A stretch of DNA of 64,000 bases from Cellulomonas sp. Leaf395 (GTDB taxonomy: Bacteria; Actinomycetota; Actinomycetes; Actinomycetales; Cellulomonadaceae), in assembly GCF_001424125.1 (NCBI RefSeq), contig NZ_LMQI01000001.1, positions 278,616 to 342,615 on the forward strand, read 5' to 3'. How positions within the stretch are numbered: the stretch's first letter is position 1; each line of letters starts with the position of its first letter. The notes beneath the pieces were generated by a model. That model ran no database searches. It was not told the DNA's origin and saw only the letters and a program-made list of their open reading frames with translations. This document shows positions 22,798-34,484 of the stretch, piece after piece. The position numbers and the translations under genes are program-made.

Positions 22798-25269
22798 GTG
22801 ACGGACAACACGACTCCCATCGCCACCCCCGAGCACACCGTGGACGGGTTTGTCAGGGAGTTCCTGCGGGAGCTCAACTTCGGGCAGGGCACCGACCTGA
22901 CGCGCGCCTCGGTGAACGACAAGTACCTCGCGATGGCGCGCACCGTGCGCCACTACCTGATGGTCCGGTGGCTGGCCACGCTGCGCCACCAGTACAAGAT
23001 CCAGGCGAAGTCGGTCGCGTACCTGTCGGCCGAGTTCCTCCTGGGCCGGCAGCTGGACAACGCCCTGCTCGCCGCCGACCTGGACGAGGTCGTCGAGGAA
23101 GGGCTGGCGTCGTTGGGCATCGACCTGGCGGAGCTGCGCGAGGCGGAGGTCGAGCCCGGCCTCGGCAACGGCGGCCTCGGTCGGCTCGCGGCGTGCTTCA
23201 TCGACTCGCTCGCCACGATGAACGTCCCGTGCATCGGCTACGGCATCCGCTACGAGTACGGGATCTTCCGCCAGACGTTCGTCGACGGCTGGCAGGTGGA
23301 GAAGCCCGACAACTGGCTGGCGCTCGGGTCGCCGTGGGAGTTCCCGCACCCGGAGTCGGCCGTCACCGTCGACTTCGGCGGGCACACCGAGCAGTACGAC
23401 GACGAGGGTGTCACGCGGTCCCGCTGGGTCCCGGGCTGGAGCGTCCTCGGTGTTCCCTACAACTACATGGTCCCCGGCTTCGAGAACGGCCGCGTGAACA
23501 CCCTGCGGCTGTGGAGCGCTCGCGCGACGCGTGCGTTCGACCTGGAGATCTTCAACGCCGGCGACTACGCGCAGGCCGTCCGGGCGCAGACGTTCGCGGA
23601 GAACATCTCGAAGGTCCTCTACCCGGAGGACTCGACGCCGCAGGGCAAGGAGCTGCGCCTCCAGCAGCAGTACTTCTTCGTCGCGTGCTCGCTGCGCGAC
23701 TTCCTCGACCAGGTCCTGCCGCGCGACTTCGACCTGCGCAACCTGCCCGACCGCATCATCTTCCAGCTCAACGACACCCACCCCGTCATCGCGATCCCCG
23801 AGCTCATGCGGATCCTCGTCGACGAGCGAGGCTGGGAGTGGGACGAGGCCTGGGCCGTCACGCAGAAGTGCTTCGCGTACACGTGCCACACCCTGCTGCC
23901 CGAGGCCCTGGAGGTCTGGTCGGTGGAGCTGCTGGGCAAGCTGCTGCCGCGGCACCTCGAGATCATCTACAAGATCAACGAGCTCTTCATGGACGAGCTG
24001 CGAGTGGCCTATCCGGACGACGAGCTGCGCGTGCGCCGCATGTCGATCATCGCCGAGTACCCCGAGCGCGCGGTCCGGATGGCGTACCTGGCCACGGTCG
24101 CCGGATCGAAGGTCAACGGGGTGGCCGCCCTGCACTCGCAGCTGCTCAAGGACAAGGTCCTGCACGACTTCTCCGACCACTTCCCGGACAAGTTCACCAA
24201 CGTCACGAACGGCGTCACCCCGCGACGGTTCGTGCGGCTGGCCAACCCGGGGCTGTCGGAGCTGATCACCTCGGCGATCGGCGACGGCTGGGTCACGGAC
24301 CTGGGCAAGCTCAAGGAGCTGGAGTCGTTGGCCGACGACGCCGGCTTCCGGGAGGCGTTCCGGACCGTCAAGCGCACGAACAAGCTCCGGCTGGTCGACG
24401 TCCTCGCGGCGCGCGACGGCATCACGTTCGACCCGGACACGATGCTCGACGTCATGGTCAAGCGGCTGCACGAGTACAAGCGGCAGACGCTCAAGCTTCT
24501 GCACGTCGTCACGCTGTACGACCGGGTGACCTCGGGTGCCGTGAAGATCGAGGACGTCACGCCGCGCACCTTCGCCTTCGGCGCGAAGGCGGCCCCTGGC
24601 TACAAGATGGCGAAGCAGACCATCGGCCTGATCAACGCCGTCGGTCGCGTCGTCAACAACGACCCCGCGCTGCAGGGCCGGCTGACCGTGGCGTTCCCCG
24701 CCAACTACAACGTGACGCTCGCGGAGAAGCTCATCCCCGCGGCCGACCTGTCGGAGCAGATCTCGTTGGCAGGCAAGGAGGCGTCGGGCACCGGAAACAT
24801 GAAGTTCGCGCTCAACGGTGCCCTGACCATCGGCACCGACGACGGCGCGAACGTCGAGATCCGCGAGCTGGTGGGCGACGACAACTTCTTCCTGTTCGGT
24901 CTGCTGGAGCCCGAGGTCGCCGAGATCGTGGACCGCGGGTACCACCCGACCTCCTACTACGAGGAGAACCGCTCGCTGCGGCACGCGCTCGACCTCATCG
25001 CGTCCGGGACGTTCTCCGGCGGGGACCGGGCGACGTTCGAGCCCATCGTGTCCAACCTGCTCTCCGAGGACCGGTTCCTCGTGCTGGCCGACTACCAGGC
25101 GTACATCGACGCCCAGGAGCGGGTCGACGAGGCCTACGCGGACACCGAGGCGTGGACCCGGTCGGCGGTCCTCAACGTGGCCCGCTCGGGCTTCTTCTCC
25201 TCGGACCGCAGCATGCGCGACTACATCGAGCGCATCTGGCACACGCACCCCGTTCTGCCGGAGCGCTGA
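22798..25269 (+). CDS. glgP: Glycogen phosphorylase
   Basis: 823 residues. The GTG at 22798 is preferred: the box TACCGT ends seven bases before it, typical of a leaderless actinobacterial start, and there is no spaced Shine-Dalgarno. The whole GT35 fold is present: VAYLSAEFLLGRQLDN, EPGLGNGGLGRLAACFIDS, FQLNDTHPVIAIPELMR, TNVTNGVTPRRF and the pyridoxal-phosphate region KEASGTGNMKFALNGALTIG. It releases glucose-1-phosphate from glycogen or maltodextrin in the cytoplasm. Monocistronic, with a strong terminator 55 bases downstream. Confidence 0.97.
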   Translation: MTDNTTPIATPEHTVDGFVREFLRELNFGQGTDLTRASVNDKYLAMARTVRHYLMVRWLATLRHQYKIQAKSVAYLSAEFLLGRQLDNALLAADLDEVVEEGLASLGIDLAELREAEVEPGLGNGGLGRLAACFIDSLATMNVPCIGYGIRYEYGIFRQTFVDGWQVEKPDNWLALGSPWEFPHPESAVTVDFGGHTEQYDDEGVTRSRWVPGWSVLGVPYNYMVPGFENGRVNTLRLWSARATRAFDLEIFNAGDYAQAVRAQTFAENISKVLYPEDSTPQGKELRLQQQYFFVACSLRDFLDQVLPRDFDLRNLPDRIIFQLNDTHPVIAIPELMRILVDERGWEWDEAWAVTQKCFAYTCHTLLPEALEVWSVELLGKLLPRHLEIIYKINELFMDELRVAYPDDELRVRRMSIIAEYPERAVRMAYLATVAGSKVNGVAALHSQLLKDKVLHDFSDHFPDKFTNVTNGVTPRRFVRLANPGLSELITSAIGDGWVTDLGKLKELESLADDAGFREAFRTVKRTNKLRLVDVLAARDGITFDPDTMLDVMVKRLHEYKRQTLKLLHVVTLYDRVTSGAVKIEDVTPRTFAFGAKAAPGYKMAKQTIGLINAVGRVVNNDPALQGRLTVAFPANYNVTLAEKLIPAADLSEQISLAGKEASGTGNMKFALNGALTIGTDDGANVEIRELVGDDNFFLFGLLEPEVAEIVDRGYHPTSYYEENRSLRHALDLIASGTFSGGDRATFEPIVSNLLSEDRFLVLADYQAYIDAQERVDEAYADTEAWTRSAVLNVARSGFFSSDRSMRDYIERIWHTHPVLPER

Positions 25270-25323
25270 GCTGGAGTGGAGCGAAGGGTGGGCGCGACCA
25301 CAAAGAACAGGTGGTGACCCGCA

Positions 25324-25367
25324 ACGTCCGAGGAAGTGCCTGCCAGAGCGCGCACTTCCTCGGACGT
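25324..25367 (+). terminator. Strong terminator of glgP
   Basis: A perfect 16-bp inverted repeat (ACGTCCGAGGAAGTGC at 25324 and its complement ending 25367) with a 12-base loop. Confidence 0.85.
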
Positions 25368-25399
25368 CGTCGTGTGGTGGCGGGGCCTACCCTTGACGC

Positions 25400-25816
25400 G
25401 TGACACCCGCGAAGAAGTCCCAGGAGATGAAGGCGTCCACCGCCGCCGCCAAGCTCGACGTGTACCTGCCGGCGACCCCGGAGGACTTCCAGAACCGGAT
25501 GATCACGCGCGACGAGCTGACCGAGCTCCAGCGCACGCCCCCGCAGTGGCTGGTGGACCTCCGCCGCGACGGGCCGCACCCGCGCAGCGTTATCGCCGGC
25601 CGGCTGCGCATCTCGATCAGCGGGCTGGCCCGCGGTGGGATCACCGACCCGCTGACCACCGAGGAGATCGAGGCGCTGCAGGCCGAGCCGCCCAACTGGC
25701 TGGTCCGCGAGCGCGAGATCGCCGCCCAGGTCCGCCTGGAGGAGCGTCTCAAGGAGTCGCGCGAGGCGGACCGCAAGGCTGACGCAGACCGCAAGGCGGC
25801 ATCCGGCACGAGCTGA
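25400..25816 (+). CDS. DUF5997 family protein
   Basis: 138 residues from GTG 25400, with TACCCT six bases upstream (leaderless type). Conserved core: KLDVYLPATPEDFQ, TPPQWLVDLRRDGPHPRSVI and RLRISISGLARGGITDPLTT, ending in a charged helix. Actinobacteria-specific and cytoplasmic; the repeated [TP]PxWL motif and the ISGLARGG segment suggest a small DNA-binding or partner-binding protein, but no function is known. It faces a LysR-like protein tail to tail, a pairing seen in other actinobacteria. Confidence 0.78.
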   Translation: MTPAKKSQEMKASTAAAKLDVYLPATPEDFQNRMITRDELTELQRTPPQWLVDLRRDGPHPRSVIAGRLRISISGLARGGITDPLTTEEIEALQAEPPNWLVREREIAAQVRLEERLKESREADRKADADRKAASGTS

Positions 25817-25966
25817 TCCACTCGCCAACGCCCTGCCGACGCGGGCGTCCCGTCGTGAACCATCCCGCGCGAACGAGCCATAGGTGACGTTGCAGCACCT
25901 GATGGCGGCACTCGTGGCTGGGTCGCGGGCAGGAGGCGGGTCGAGCGGGCAGGCGGCGGTGGTCGC

Positions 25967-26800
25967 TCAGCGGCCCGGGCGGGGCTTGCGGGGGTTGGGC
26001 TTCTTCGGCGACGACGAGTGGGCCGATGACGACCGTCCGGACCCACCCTTGCCCGCGCTCTTGCCCGACACGCCCTTGGTCGATCCGCCCTTGCCTGACC
26101 CGGCCTTGGCTGGTGCGCCGGCACCCTTGCCGGACGCGGACGTGCCCGTGCTCGACCCGCCGGGCTTGCGACCTCGGCTGGTCGGCTCGGGAGGCGGCGG
26201 GGCTCCACGGCCGCGGGAGCTCGTCGCCGTGCGGCCGCGGACGATGCCGATGAACTCCTCGGTGAGGTCGTCGTACCGGTCGGTGACCCAGGCGAGGCCG
26301 ACGGCGGACCCGGGGGCGTCCCGCACGACGCGTGCCGTGAGGCCGCGGCGCTGGTGCAGGCGGCCGAGCGACTGCGGCAGCACGAGGACCCCGACGCCGG
26401 CGGCGACCAGCTCGACCGCGTCCGCGGTCGTCGGCACGGGATCGCCCCCGAACGGGGTGCCCGGCGGGTCGGTCCAGTGCAGCTGGTCGTCGAGGGGGAC
26501 GACCAGGGTCTCGTCGTCGAGGTCCGCAGCGTCGAGCTCGTCGACCACGGTGACCACGTGGTCCTTCGGCACGATGACGACGGTGGCCTCGGTGTACAGG
26601 GGGATCGTCGACAGGTCGTCGCCGACCGCCGGCAGCCGCACGAGGGCGACGTCCGCGGCGCCGGTGCGCAGCAGCGGTACGGCCTCGGCGGGGGAGGTGT
26701 GCACCAGCTCGACGGGCACGTCCGGCAGCCGCTGCTGCCACACGCGCAGCCAGCGGTCCGGGTTGACCCCGGGGACCAGAGCGATCCGGAAGGTGCTCAT
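25967..26800 (-). CDS. LysR-type substrate-binding domain protein without HTH
   Basis: 277 residues. It begins directly with the periplasmic-binding-like effector fold of LysR regulators (FRIALVPGVNPDRWLRVWQ, PLLRTGAADVALVRLP, VELVAAGVGVLVLPQSLGR), so the usual N-terminal DNA-binding domain is absent. After about residue 190 comes a low-complexity basic tail of Ser/Gly/Lys/Arg/Pro (SGKGAGAPAKAGSGKGG...), which could bind DNA or RNA non-specifically. ATG 26800 overlaps the trmB stop. Ligand unknown. Confidence 0.82.
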   Translation of the reverse strand: MSTFRIALVPGVNPDRWLRVWQQRLPDVPVELVHTSPAEAVPLLRTGAADVALVRLPAVGDDLSTIPLYTEATVVIVPKDHVVTVVDELDAADLDDETLVVPLDDQLHWTDPPGTPFGGDPVPTTADAVELVAAGVGVLVLPQSLGRLHQRRGLTARVVRDAPGSAVGLAWVTDRYDDLTEEFIGIVRGRTATSSRGRGAPPPPEPTSRGRKPGGSSTGTSASGKGAGAPAKAGSGKGGSTKGVSGKSAGKGGSGRSSSAHSSSPKKPNPRKPRPGR

Positions 26801-27570
26801 CGGACCCGCCGGAAGACCAGGTCACGGACCTCGTGGCCGAGGTCGAGGCCGCGCTGCTCGAACTTGGTGGTCGGCCGGTGAGTGGGCCGTGGGACGAACC
26901 CGTCGGCGGTGTTCTCGAGGAACGGGTCGGCCGTGAGCGCCTCGAGCATGGCGTCCGCGTAGTCGACCCAGTCCGTGGCGCAGTGCAGGGTGCCGCCGAC
27001 CCGGAGCCGCGAGCGCAGCAGCGCGACGTGCGACGGCTGGACGAGCCGACGCTTGTGGTGGTGGGCCTTGGGCCACGGGTCGGGGAAGAACACGTGCACG
27101 GCGTCCAGCCCCGGACGGGGCCCGTCGCCCGTGCCGGGTGACGGTGAGGCGGGCAGAGCGGTCCGGAGCAGGTCGAGCGCGTCGCCGTGGGCGACCCGGA
27201 CGTTGGTGAGCCCGGCGCGGTCGACCAGCCCCAGGAGGTGGGCCACGCCCGGGAGGTGCGCCTCGACGGCGAGATAATCCCGTGACGGGTCTGCGGCAGC
27301 CATCGCGGCGGTCGTCTCACCCATGCCCGAACCGATCTCGAGCACCAGCGGCGCGGACCGACCGAAGAGCGCCGTTGCGTCCAGGAGCCCGTCAGCGGTC
27401 CGCGGCATCGGTGAGGCCGGGTCGTGCACCGAGAACCCGAGCTGTGGCCACAGGTGCTCGAGGGCGTCCTCGCGCTCGCGGCTCAGGGGAGCGCGGCGCG
27501 GGTGGAACGTGCGCAGCGGCTCGTGCGGGCGCGCGGCCACGTGCCGGAACGCGTCGGACGGGAGGCTCAC
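26797..27570 (-). CDS. trmB: tRNA (guanine-N7-)-methyltransferase
   Basis: 257 residues. Landmarks: FHPRRAPLSREREDALEHLWP at the N-terminus, the SAM loop LEIGSGMGETTAAMA, AVEAHLPGV, and the family hallmark FFPDPWPKAHHHKRRL (about residues 165-180), then TDWVDYADAMLEAL. It methylates G46 in the tRNA variable loop. GTG 27570 has TAGGCT eight bases upstream and may be leaderless. It is followed by the LysR-like gene with a 4-base overlap. Confidence 0.95.
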   Translation of the reverse strand: MSLPSDAFRHVAARPHEPLRTFHPRRAPLSREREDALEHLWPQLGFSVHDPASPMPRTADGLLDATALFGRSAPLVLEIGSGMGETTAAMAAADPSRDYLAVEAHLPGVAHLLGLVDRAGLTNVRVAHGDALDLLRTALPASPSPGTGDGPRPGLDAVHVFFPDPWPKAHHHKRRLVQPSHVALLRSRLRVGGTLHCATDWVDYADAMLEALTADPFLENTADGFVPRPTHRPTTKFEQRGLDLGHEVRDLVFRRVR

Positions 27571-27636
27571 GATCCGCCAGCCTAGGCGCCGCTGTCCGCG
27601 GCCGCGTGCACCCGGTCCGCTCGAGAGGCCGTCAGC

Positions 27637-28419
27637 TCAGGACCCAGCGACCGGTCCGATGAGCGCGAAGACCTCGCCGAACGGCCCGGACACGATCGCC
27701 ATGCGCCCGAACGTGCTGTCCGTCGGCGCGCTGACGACCGCGCCGCCCAGCTCGGCCACGCGTGCGGCCGCGGCGTCCGTGTCCGTCACCGCGAAGTAGA
27801 TCGTCCACGCCGCCGGGGCGCCGACGCCCGCCTGGGCGCCGTAGCCCCCGACGCCGGCCGCGGGATGGCCGTCCAGGGACAGCGACGCGTAGGTGAAGCC
27901 GGGGGCGCTGAGGTCTTCGACGGTGTACCCGAACACCCGCTGGTAGAACGCGACCGCCGTCGGCTGGTCGTGCACCATGACCTCGCACCACACCATGGAG
28001 CCGGGCTCGTCGACGACGTCCCAGCCGGTGTGGTCGGCGGGCTCCCAGATGCCGAACACGGCCCCGGCGGGGTCGACGAAGATCGCCATGCTGCCGAAGT
28101 CCATGATCGTCATCGGGTGGACGACCGTCTGACCGCCCGCGTCCCGGACGGCCTCGGCCGTCGCGGCGAGGTTGTCGGCGGCGAGGTAGACGCACCAGGC
28201 CGGGGGCGGCACGGGGTCGTCGCCCATGGGCTCGCCGAGGCCGACGACGCGGCGGCCGTCGAGCAACGCCTGCGTGTAGTAGCCGAGCTCGGGGCCGCCC
28301 GCCTCGAACTCCCAGCCGAACAGGGGACCGTAGAACGCGCGGGCGACGGTCAGGTCGGGGACGGTGATGTCGGCCCAGGCCGGGGTGCCGGTGGGCCAGG
28401 CCTCACGGTGCGTGGTCAT
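27637..28419 (-). CDS. Two-domain VOC (glyoxalase-like) protein
   Basis: 260 residues with two tandem glyoxalase/bleomycin-resistance folds: one at about 14-125 (ADITVPDLTVARAFYGPLFGWEFE, to FVDPAGAVFGIWEP) and one at about 140-255 (CEVMVHDQPTAVAFYQRVFGYTVE, to VSGPFGEVFALIGP). Similar actinobacterial proteins are annotated as hydroxylase or glyoxalase-like; the substrate is unknown. ATG 28419 gives the standard N-terminus; in-frame sequence above it lacks family similarity. It lies 66 bases upstream of trmB on the same strand. Confidence 0.88.
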   Translation of the reverse strand: MTTHREAWPTGTPAWADITVPDLTVARAFYGPLFGWEFEAGGPELGYYTQALLDGRRVVGLGEPMGDDPVPPPAWCVYLAADNLAATAEAVRDAGGQTVVHPMTIMDFGSMAIFVDPAGAVFGIWEPADHTGWDVVDEPGSMVWCEVMVHDQPTAVAFYQRVFGYTVEDLSAPGFTYASLSLDGHPAAGVGGYGAQAGVGAPAAWTIYFAVTDTDAAAARVAELGGAVVSAPTDSTFGRMAIVSGPFGEVFALIGPVAGS

Positions 28420-28517
28420 GCGGACAGCCAACACCAGGGCACTGTCGGACGCGCGCTGACCGGCGCAGATGCACCCGGACAGGAGACATCGCGCAGCGGG
28501 TGTGCTACTCACGTGAC

Positions 28518-29861
28518 ATGGCGGACCCGGACGCACCCGACGTCGCCGGCGCGACGCCCTCGCACGAGCCCTCGCCGACGGTTGCGGCCGAACCGTTCCG
28601 GGTGCCGGTGCTGAACCTCCTCAAGCTCGCCGTGCCGGCCGTCGTCGTCGGGATCGGGAGCGCCCTGACGCTGCTCGGCCTCAGCCGCCTGGCCGGTGCG
28701 ATCGAGCACTGGGTCTGGGACGACCTGAGCGCGGCCGTCGGGCTGACGTCGGACTCCGCCGTGTGGATCATCGGGGTGCTGACGGCGACGGGCCTGCTCA
28801 TCGGGCTCGTCGTCCGGTACGTGCCGGGGCACGCGGGCCCGGACCCGGCGACCCTCGAGCTCGTCGCGGACCCCCTGCCGCTGCGGGTGCTGCCGGGTCT
28901 GGCGCTGGCTCTCGTGCTGATGCTCGCGGGCGGCGTGAGCCTGGGCCCGGAGAACCCGATCATCGGCATCAACGTGGGTCTCGCGGTCGCGCTCGGGATG
29001 CGGTTCCTGCCGAAGGTGAACGCCCCGATCTGGCTGATGATGGCCGTCGCGGGGACGATCGGCGCGATGTTCGGCACGCCCGTCGCGGCGGCCCTGCTGT
29101 TCTCGGAGCTGGACCCGGGCGACCGTCGCATCCCGCTCTGGGACCGGCTGTTCCCGCCGCTCGTCGCGGCCACCGCGGGCTCCCTGACGATGATGCAGCT
29201 GGAGGACATGGACCTGGCCGTCGCGGTCCCCACCTACACCTACGGCGGGCTGGAGGACCTCGGCTTCGCGGTCGTCATCTCCGTCGCCTCCGCGCTCCTC
29301 GGCCTGGTCGCGGTGTATTTGTTCGTGCCGATGCACCGGCTGTTCCGGCGCATCGGCCACCCCGTGCTCATGCTCACCACCGGCGGGCTGATCCTCGGTC
29401 TGCTGGGCGCCCTCGGCGGTGAGGTCACGCTGTTCAAGGGCCTGACGCAGATGCAGGAGCTGCCCGGCCTGGCGGCGACGACCACCGCGCTCGGATTCCT
29501 GGCGATGGCCGGCATCAAGCTGCTGGCGCTGCTCGTCGCCGCCACCTCCGGGTTCCGCGGCGGCCGGATCTTCCCGGCGCTGTTCGTCGGCGTCGCGCTC
29601 GGGTTCGCGATCACCACGTTCTGGGACGGGGTGCCGCTGGGGCTCGCCGTCGGGGCCGCCGTCGTGGGCATCGTCGTCGCGGCCACCCGCAACGGGTGGC
29701 TCAGCATCTTCATGGCCATCGCCGTGGTGCCGCAGGTCGCGCTGCTGATCCCGCTGCTGCTCGCGACGCTCGCGGCCTGGCTCGTGGTCACCAACCGGCC
29801 GCTGCTGGTGGCGCCCGCGGAGCCGGAGCCGAAGCCTGTGGCGGGCGGAGTCAGTCCGTGA
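28518..29861 (+). CDS. YfeO-type chloride-channel-family (ClC) ion transport protein
   Basis: 447 residues with about ten to eleven membrane segments. ClC-type motifs are modified: GGVSLGPENPI replaces the usual GKEGP selectivity motif and SGFRGGRIFPALFVG matches the GxFxP motif, as in the YfeO branch. ATG 28518 gives a short, acidic cytoplasmic head. It should move chloride or a related anion; whether channel or antiporter cannot be told. Diverges from the VOC gene and overlaps the YihY gene tail to tail by 11 bases. Confidence 0.85.
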   Translation: MADPDAPDVAGATPSHEPSPTVAAEPFRVPVLNLLKLAVPAVVVGIGSALTLLGLSRLAGAIEHWVWDDLSAAVGLTSDSAVWIIGVLTATGLLIGLVVRYVPGHAGPDPATLELVADPLPLRVLPGLALALVLMLAGGVSLGPENPIIGINVGLAVALGMRFLPKVNAPIWLMMAVAGTIGAMFGTPVAAALLFSELDPGDRRIPLWDRLFPPLVAATAGSLTMMQLEDMDLAVAVPTYTYGGLEDLGFAVVISVASALLGLVAVYLFVPMHRLFRRIGHPVLMLTTGGLILGLLGALGGEVTLFKGLTQMQELPGLAATTTALGFLAMAGIKLLALLVAATSGFRGGRIFPALFVGVALGFAITTFWDGVPLGLAVGAAVVGIVVAATRNGWLSIFMAIAVVPQVALLIPLLLATLAAWLVVTNRPLLVAPAEPEPKPVAGGVSP

Positions 29862-30747
29862 CGATGCGCGGTTCCGTGGCGGCGTCGTTGCGACGCCCGC
29901 GGACCAGTCGTCCGAGCGCCCCCTCGTCCTCGGCGCACGCGCGGCCGACCACGGTGGCGAGCACCAGTGCGAAGCTGAACGCGAACAGCCAGCTGATGTA
30001 GGCGAACACCAGCCCGAGCACCCCGAACTGGTTCGCGCCTGTCTCCAGGACGATCGGCAGGTAGATCATGCCGACCAGGCTGAGCGTGCTCACGAGCGCA
30101 GCCGTCACGGTACCGGTGAACGCGAGTGCCCGTAGCGGGACCTCGGCACGCAGGAGCGCCCAAGGAACGTACGTCCACACGATCGTCCAGACGACCAGGC
30201 GAACCAGGAAGTCCCACACTCCGGGCAGCGGTGTCCCCTCGGTGGCCTCCCGGGTCAGCTCCAGCACCACGACGGCGAGGATCACCGCCAGCACGGTCGC
30301 CAACCACCGCCACGCGGTGCGCAGACCGGGCCGCTTGACGTGCCACACCTTGGCGTACATGCGCTCGAGGGCCCGCGAGTAGCTCGTGGCGCTGACCAGC
30401 GCCACGAGGAGGCCGAGCACCCCGACGCTGCTGCCCACGGTGGCGCCGGCGGTGACGCTGCCCGCGAGGGCGTCACGGCTGGCGTTCGACAGTCCCATGC
30501 TCTCGGCCATGAACGCGCCGAACCCCGGCTGTGAGGGCCGGAGGGCGGACACCACGATCATCACGGGGACGATCGACACGAACGACTGCGCCGCGAGCGT
30601 CATCGCCCGGTCGAACGGCTCGATGGCCACGACACCGTCGACCGTGCGCTGGACCAGCAGGCCCACCGGGGTGCGGCGGTAGCGTGCGGCGATACGCAGT
30701 GCTCGCAAGCGGGCGCGCCCGACAGCGCGCTCGATGGTGGCGGTCAC
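29851..30747 (-). CDS. YihY/virulence factor BrkB family membrane protein
   Basis: 298 residues; GTG 30747 overlaps the hydrolase stop (GTGA). A basic N-terminal helix (RALRIAARYRRTPVGLLVQR) is followed by six membrane segments, with the family-like FDRAMTLAAQSFVSIVPVMI and FGVLGLVFAYISWLFAFSF. The old label ribonuclease BN is wrong for this family; the role is unknown, possibly transport. Second gene of an operon with the alpha/beta hydrolase. Confidence 0.82.
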   Translation of the reverse strand: MTATIERAVGRARLRALRIAARYRRTPVGLLVQRTVDGVVAIEPFDRAMTLAAQSFVSIVPVMIVVSALRPSQPGFGAFMAESMGLSNASRDALAGSVTAGATVGSSVGVLGLLVALVSATSYSRALERMYAKVWHVKRPGLRTAWRWLATVLAVILAVVVLELTREATEGTPLPGVWDFLVRLVVWTIVWTYVPWALLRAEVPLRALAFTGTVTAALVSTLSLVGMIYLPIVLETGANQFGVLGLVFAYISWLFAFSFALVLATVVGRACAEDEGALGRLVRGRRNDAATEPRIVTD

Positions 30748-31688
30748 GGCAGCCGGGCGTCCAGGAAGGCGAGGACCTCCGCGACGTAGGTGTCCCGCGC
30801 GGGCGCGGGGGACAGCGCCAGGTCGTGGGCGCCGCCGGGGATCTCGACGAACCTGACGTCCGGCCCGAGCTTCGGTGCCAGCCGTTTCATGTCCGCCACG
30901 TCGAGCACCGAGTCGGTGGTCAGCAGGGCGTCGTGCCACGCGTCGTCCGGGCCGGAGGCGTCCGAGGCGAGCAGCAGCACCGGGACGTCGACGGCGAGTC
31001 CTGCGGCCACCCGTGCGTGGCCGCGGCGGATGGTCCGGGCGAGCCCGGCGCGGGCCGGGAATCCCTCGATCGGCTTCCACGCAAGGTCGTAGGCCCACTC
31101 GCCGCCGGTGCCCTGGTGCAGTGCGCGCCCGTAGAACGGACCGATCTTGCCGACGACGAGGTTCGGGGCGACCTTGCCGACGACGTCCAGCACGCGGGTG
31201 AACACGGTGCGCTCGAACCGCGAGCCGCGCAGCTCCAGCCAGGGGCTGTTGAGCACGAGCGCGTCGATGAGCCCCTCCCCGCGGCGCGCGTCGGCCCACA
31301 GGGAGGTGACCAGCCCGCCCATCGAGTGGCCCAGCAGGACGACCTCGTCGTGGTCGGCGCGGATGATGCGGATCGCTGCGTCGATCTCCTCCGCGAACGC
31401 GCCCAGGTCGGTGACGTGGTTGGGCGGTCGGCCGTCGCGGATGGACCGGCCGTAGTCGCGCAGATCGAGCGCGTAGACGTCGTACCCGTGTGCTGCGAGG
31501 GCGTCCGCGAACTGCGTGTGGAAGAAGTAGTCGACGAAGCCGTGCACGTACAGCAGCGCGCGTCGGCTGGGGGATCCGGTCCGGTGCACGAGCGTCGCGA
31601 CGGGGTCGGGGGAGCCGCCGTCGGGACGCAGGGGCAGGGTGCGCGCGGTCCAGCCGGGGCCGAGCACGTCGGGGGCGTCGTCGGTCAT
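30744..31688 (-). CDS. Alpha/beta hydrolase, lysophospholipase-like
   Basis: 314 residues of a serine hydrolase: [20 protein letters not shown] near 45-60 (oxyanion region), [15 protein letters not shown], then the nucleophile elbow [16 protein letters not shown] (Ser about 121), [17 protein letters not shown] and a final [11 protein letters not shown] with the catalytic His. This resembles monoacylglycerol lipase/lysophospholipase L2 proteins. No signal peptide. It diverges from clpB; the HAIR box between them lies 45 bases upstream of this start and could affect it too. Confidence 0.87.
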   Translation of the reverse strand: MTDDAPDVLGPGWTARTLPLRPDGGSPDPVATLVHRTGSPSRRALLYVHGFVDYFFHTQFADALAAHGYDVYALDLRDYGRSIRDGRPPNHVTDLGAFAEEIDAAIRIIRADHDEVVLLGHSMGGLVTSLWADARRGEGLIDALVLNSPWLELRGSRFERTVFTRVLDVVGKVAPNLVVGKIGPFYGRALHQGTGGEWAYDLAWKPIEGFPARAGLARTIRRGHARVAAGLAVDVPVLLLASDASGPDDAWHDALLTTDSVLDVADMKRLAPKLGPDVRFVEIPGGAHDLALSPAPARDTYVAEVLAFLDARLP

Positions 31689-31732
31689 GGCGCGATCGTG
31701 CCACGAGGCACCGCCCCCGGCTGGCCAACAGA

Positions 31733-31753
31733 CTTGAGTGGAATAGACTCAAC
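31733..31753 (+). promoter_or_regulatory. HAIR box (HspR operator) upstream of clpB
   Basis: CTTGAGT, seven bases, ACTCAAC: the HspR inverted repeat CTTGAGT-N7-ACTCAAG with a single last-base change. It stands 57 bases before the clpB start, and a TAGACT box overlaps its right half. HspR repression of clpB and dnaK is established in actinobacteria. Confidence 0.9.
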
Positions 31754-31810
31754 TCTGGCCGTCGTTGCGTTGAGCAGACGCTGATCACAGGCAAAGACAC
31801 AGGAGGTCAT

Positions 31811-34399
<2,589 letters not shown>

Positions 34400-34484
34400 C
34401 CCGTCCGGCGATCGCGACCACCGTGCCCAGCGGGCCGGCGCCGGGTGTGACCTACGCGGGGGGCGAGCCTGGCATCCTGGGGCC

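Noticed and set aside
29851..30747. Ribonuclease BN
   Set aside because: Historic mis-annotation of YihY; the protein is an integral membrane protein with no nuclease motif.
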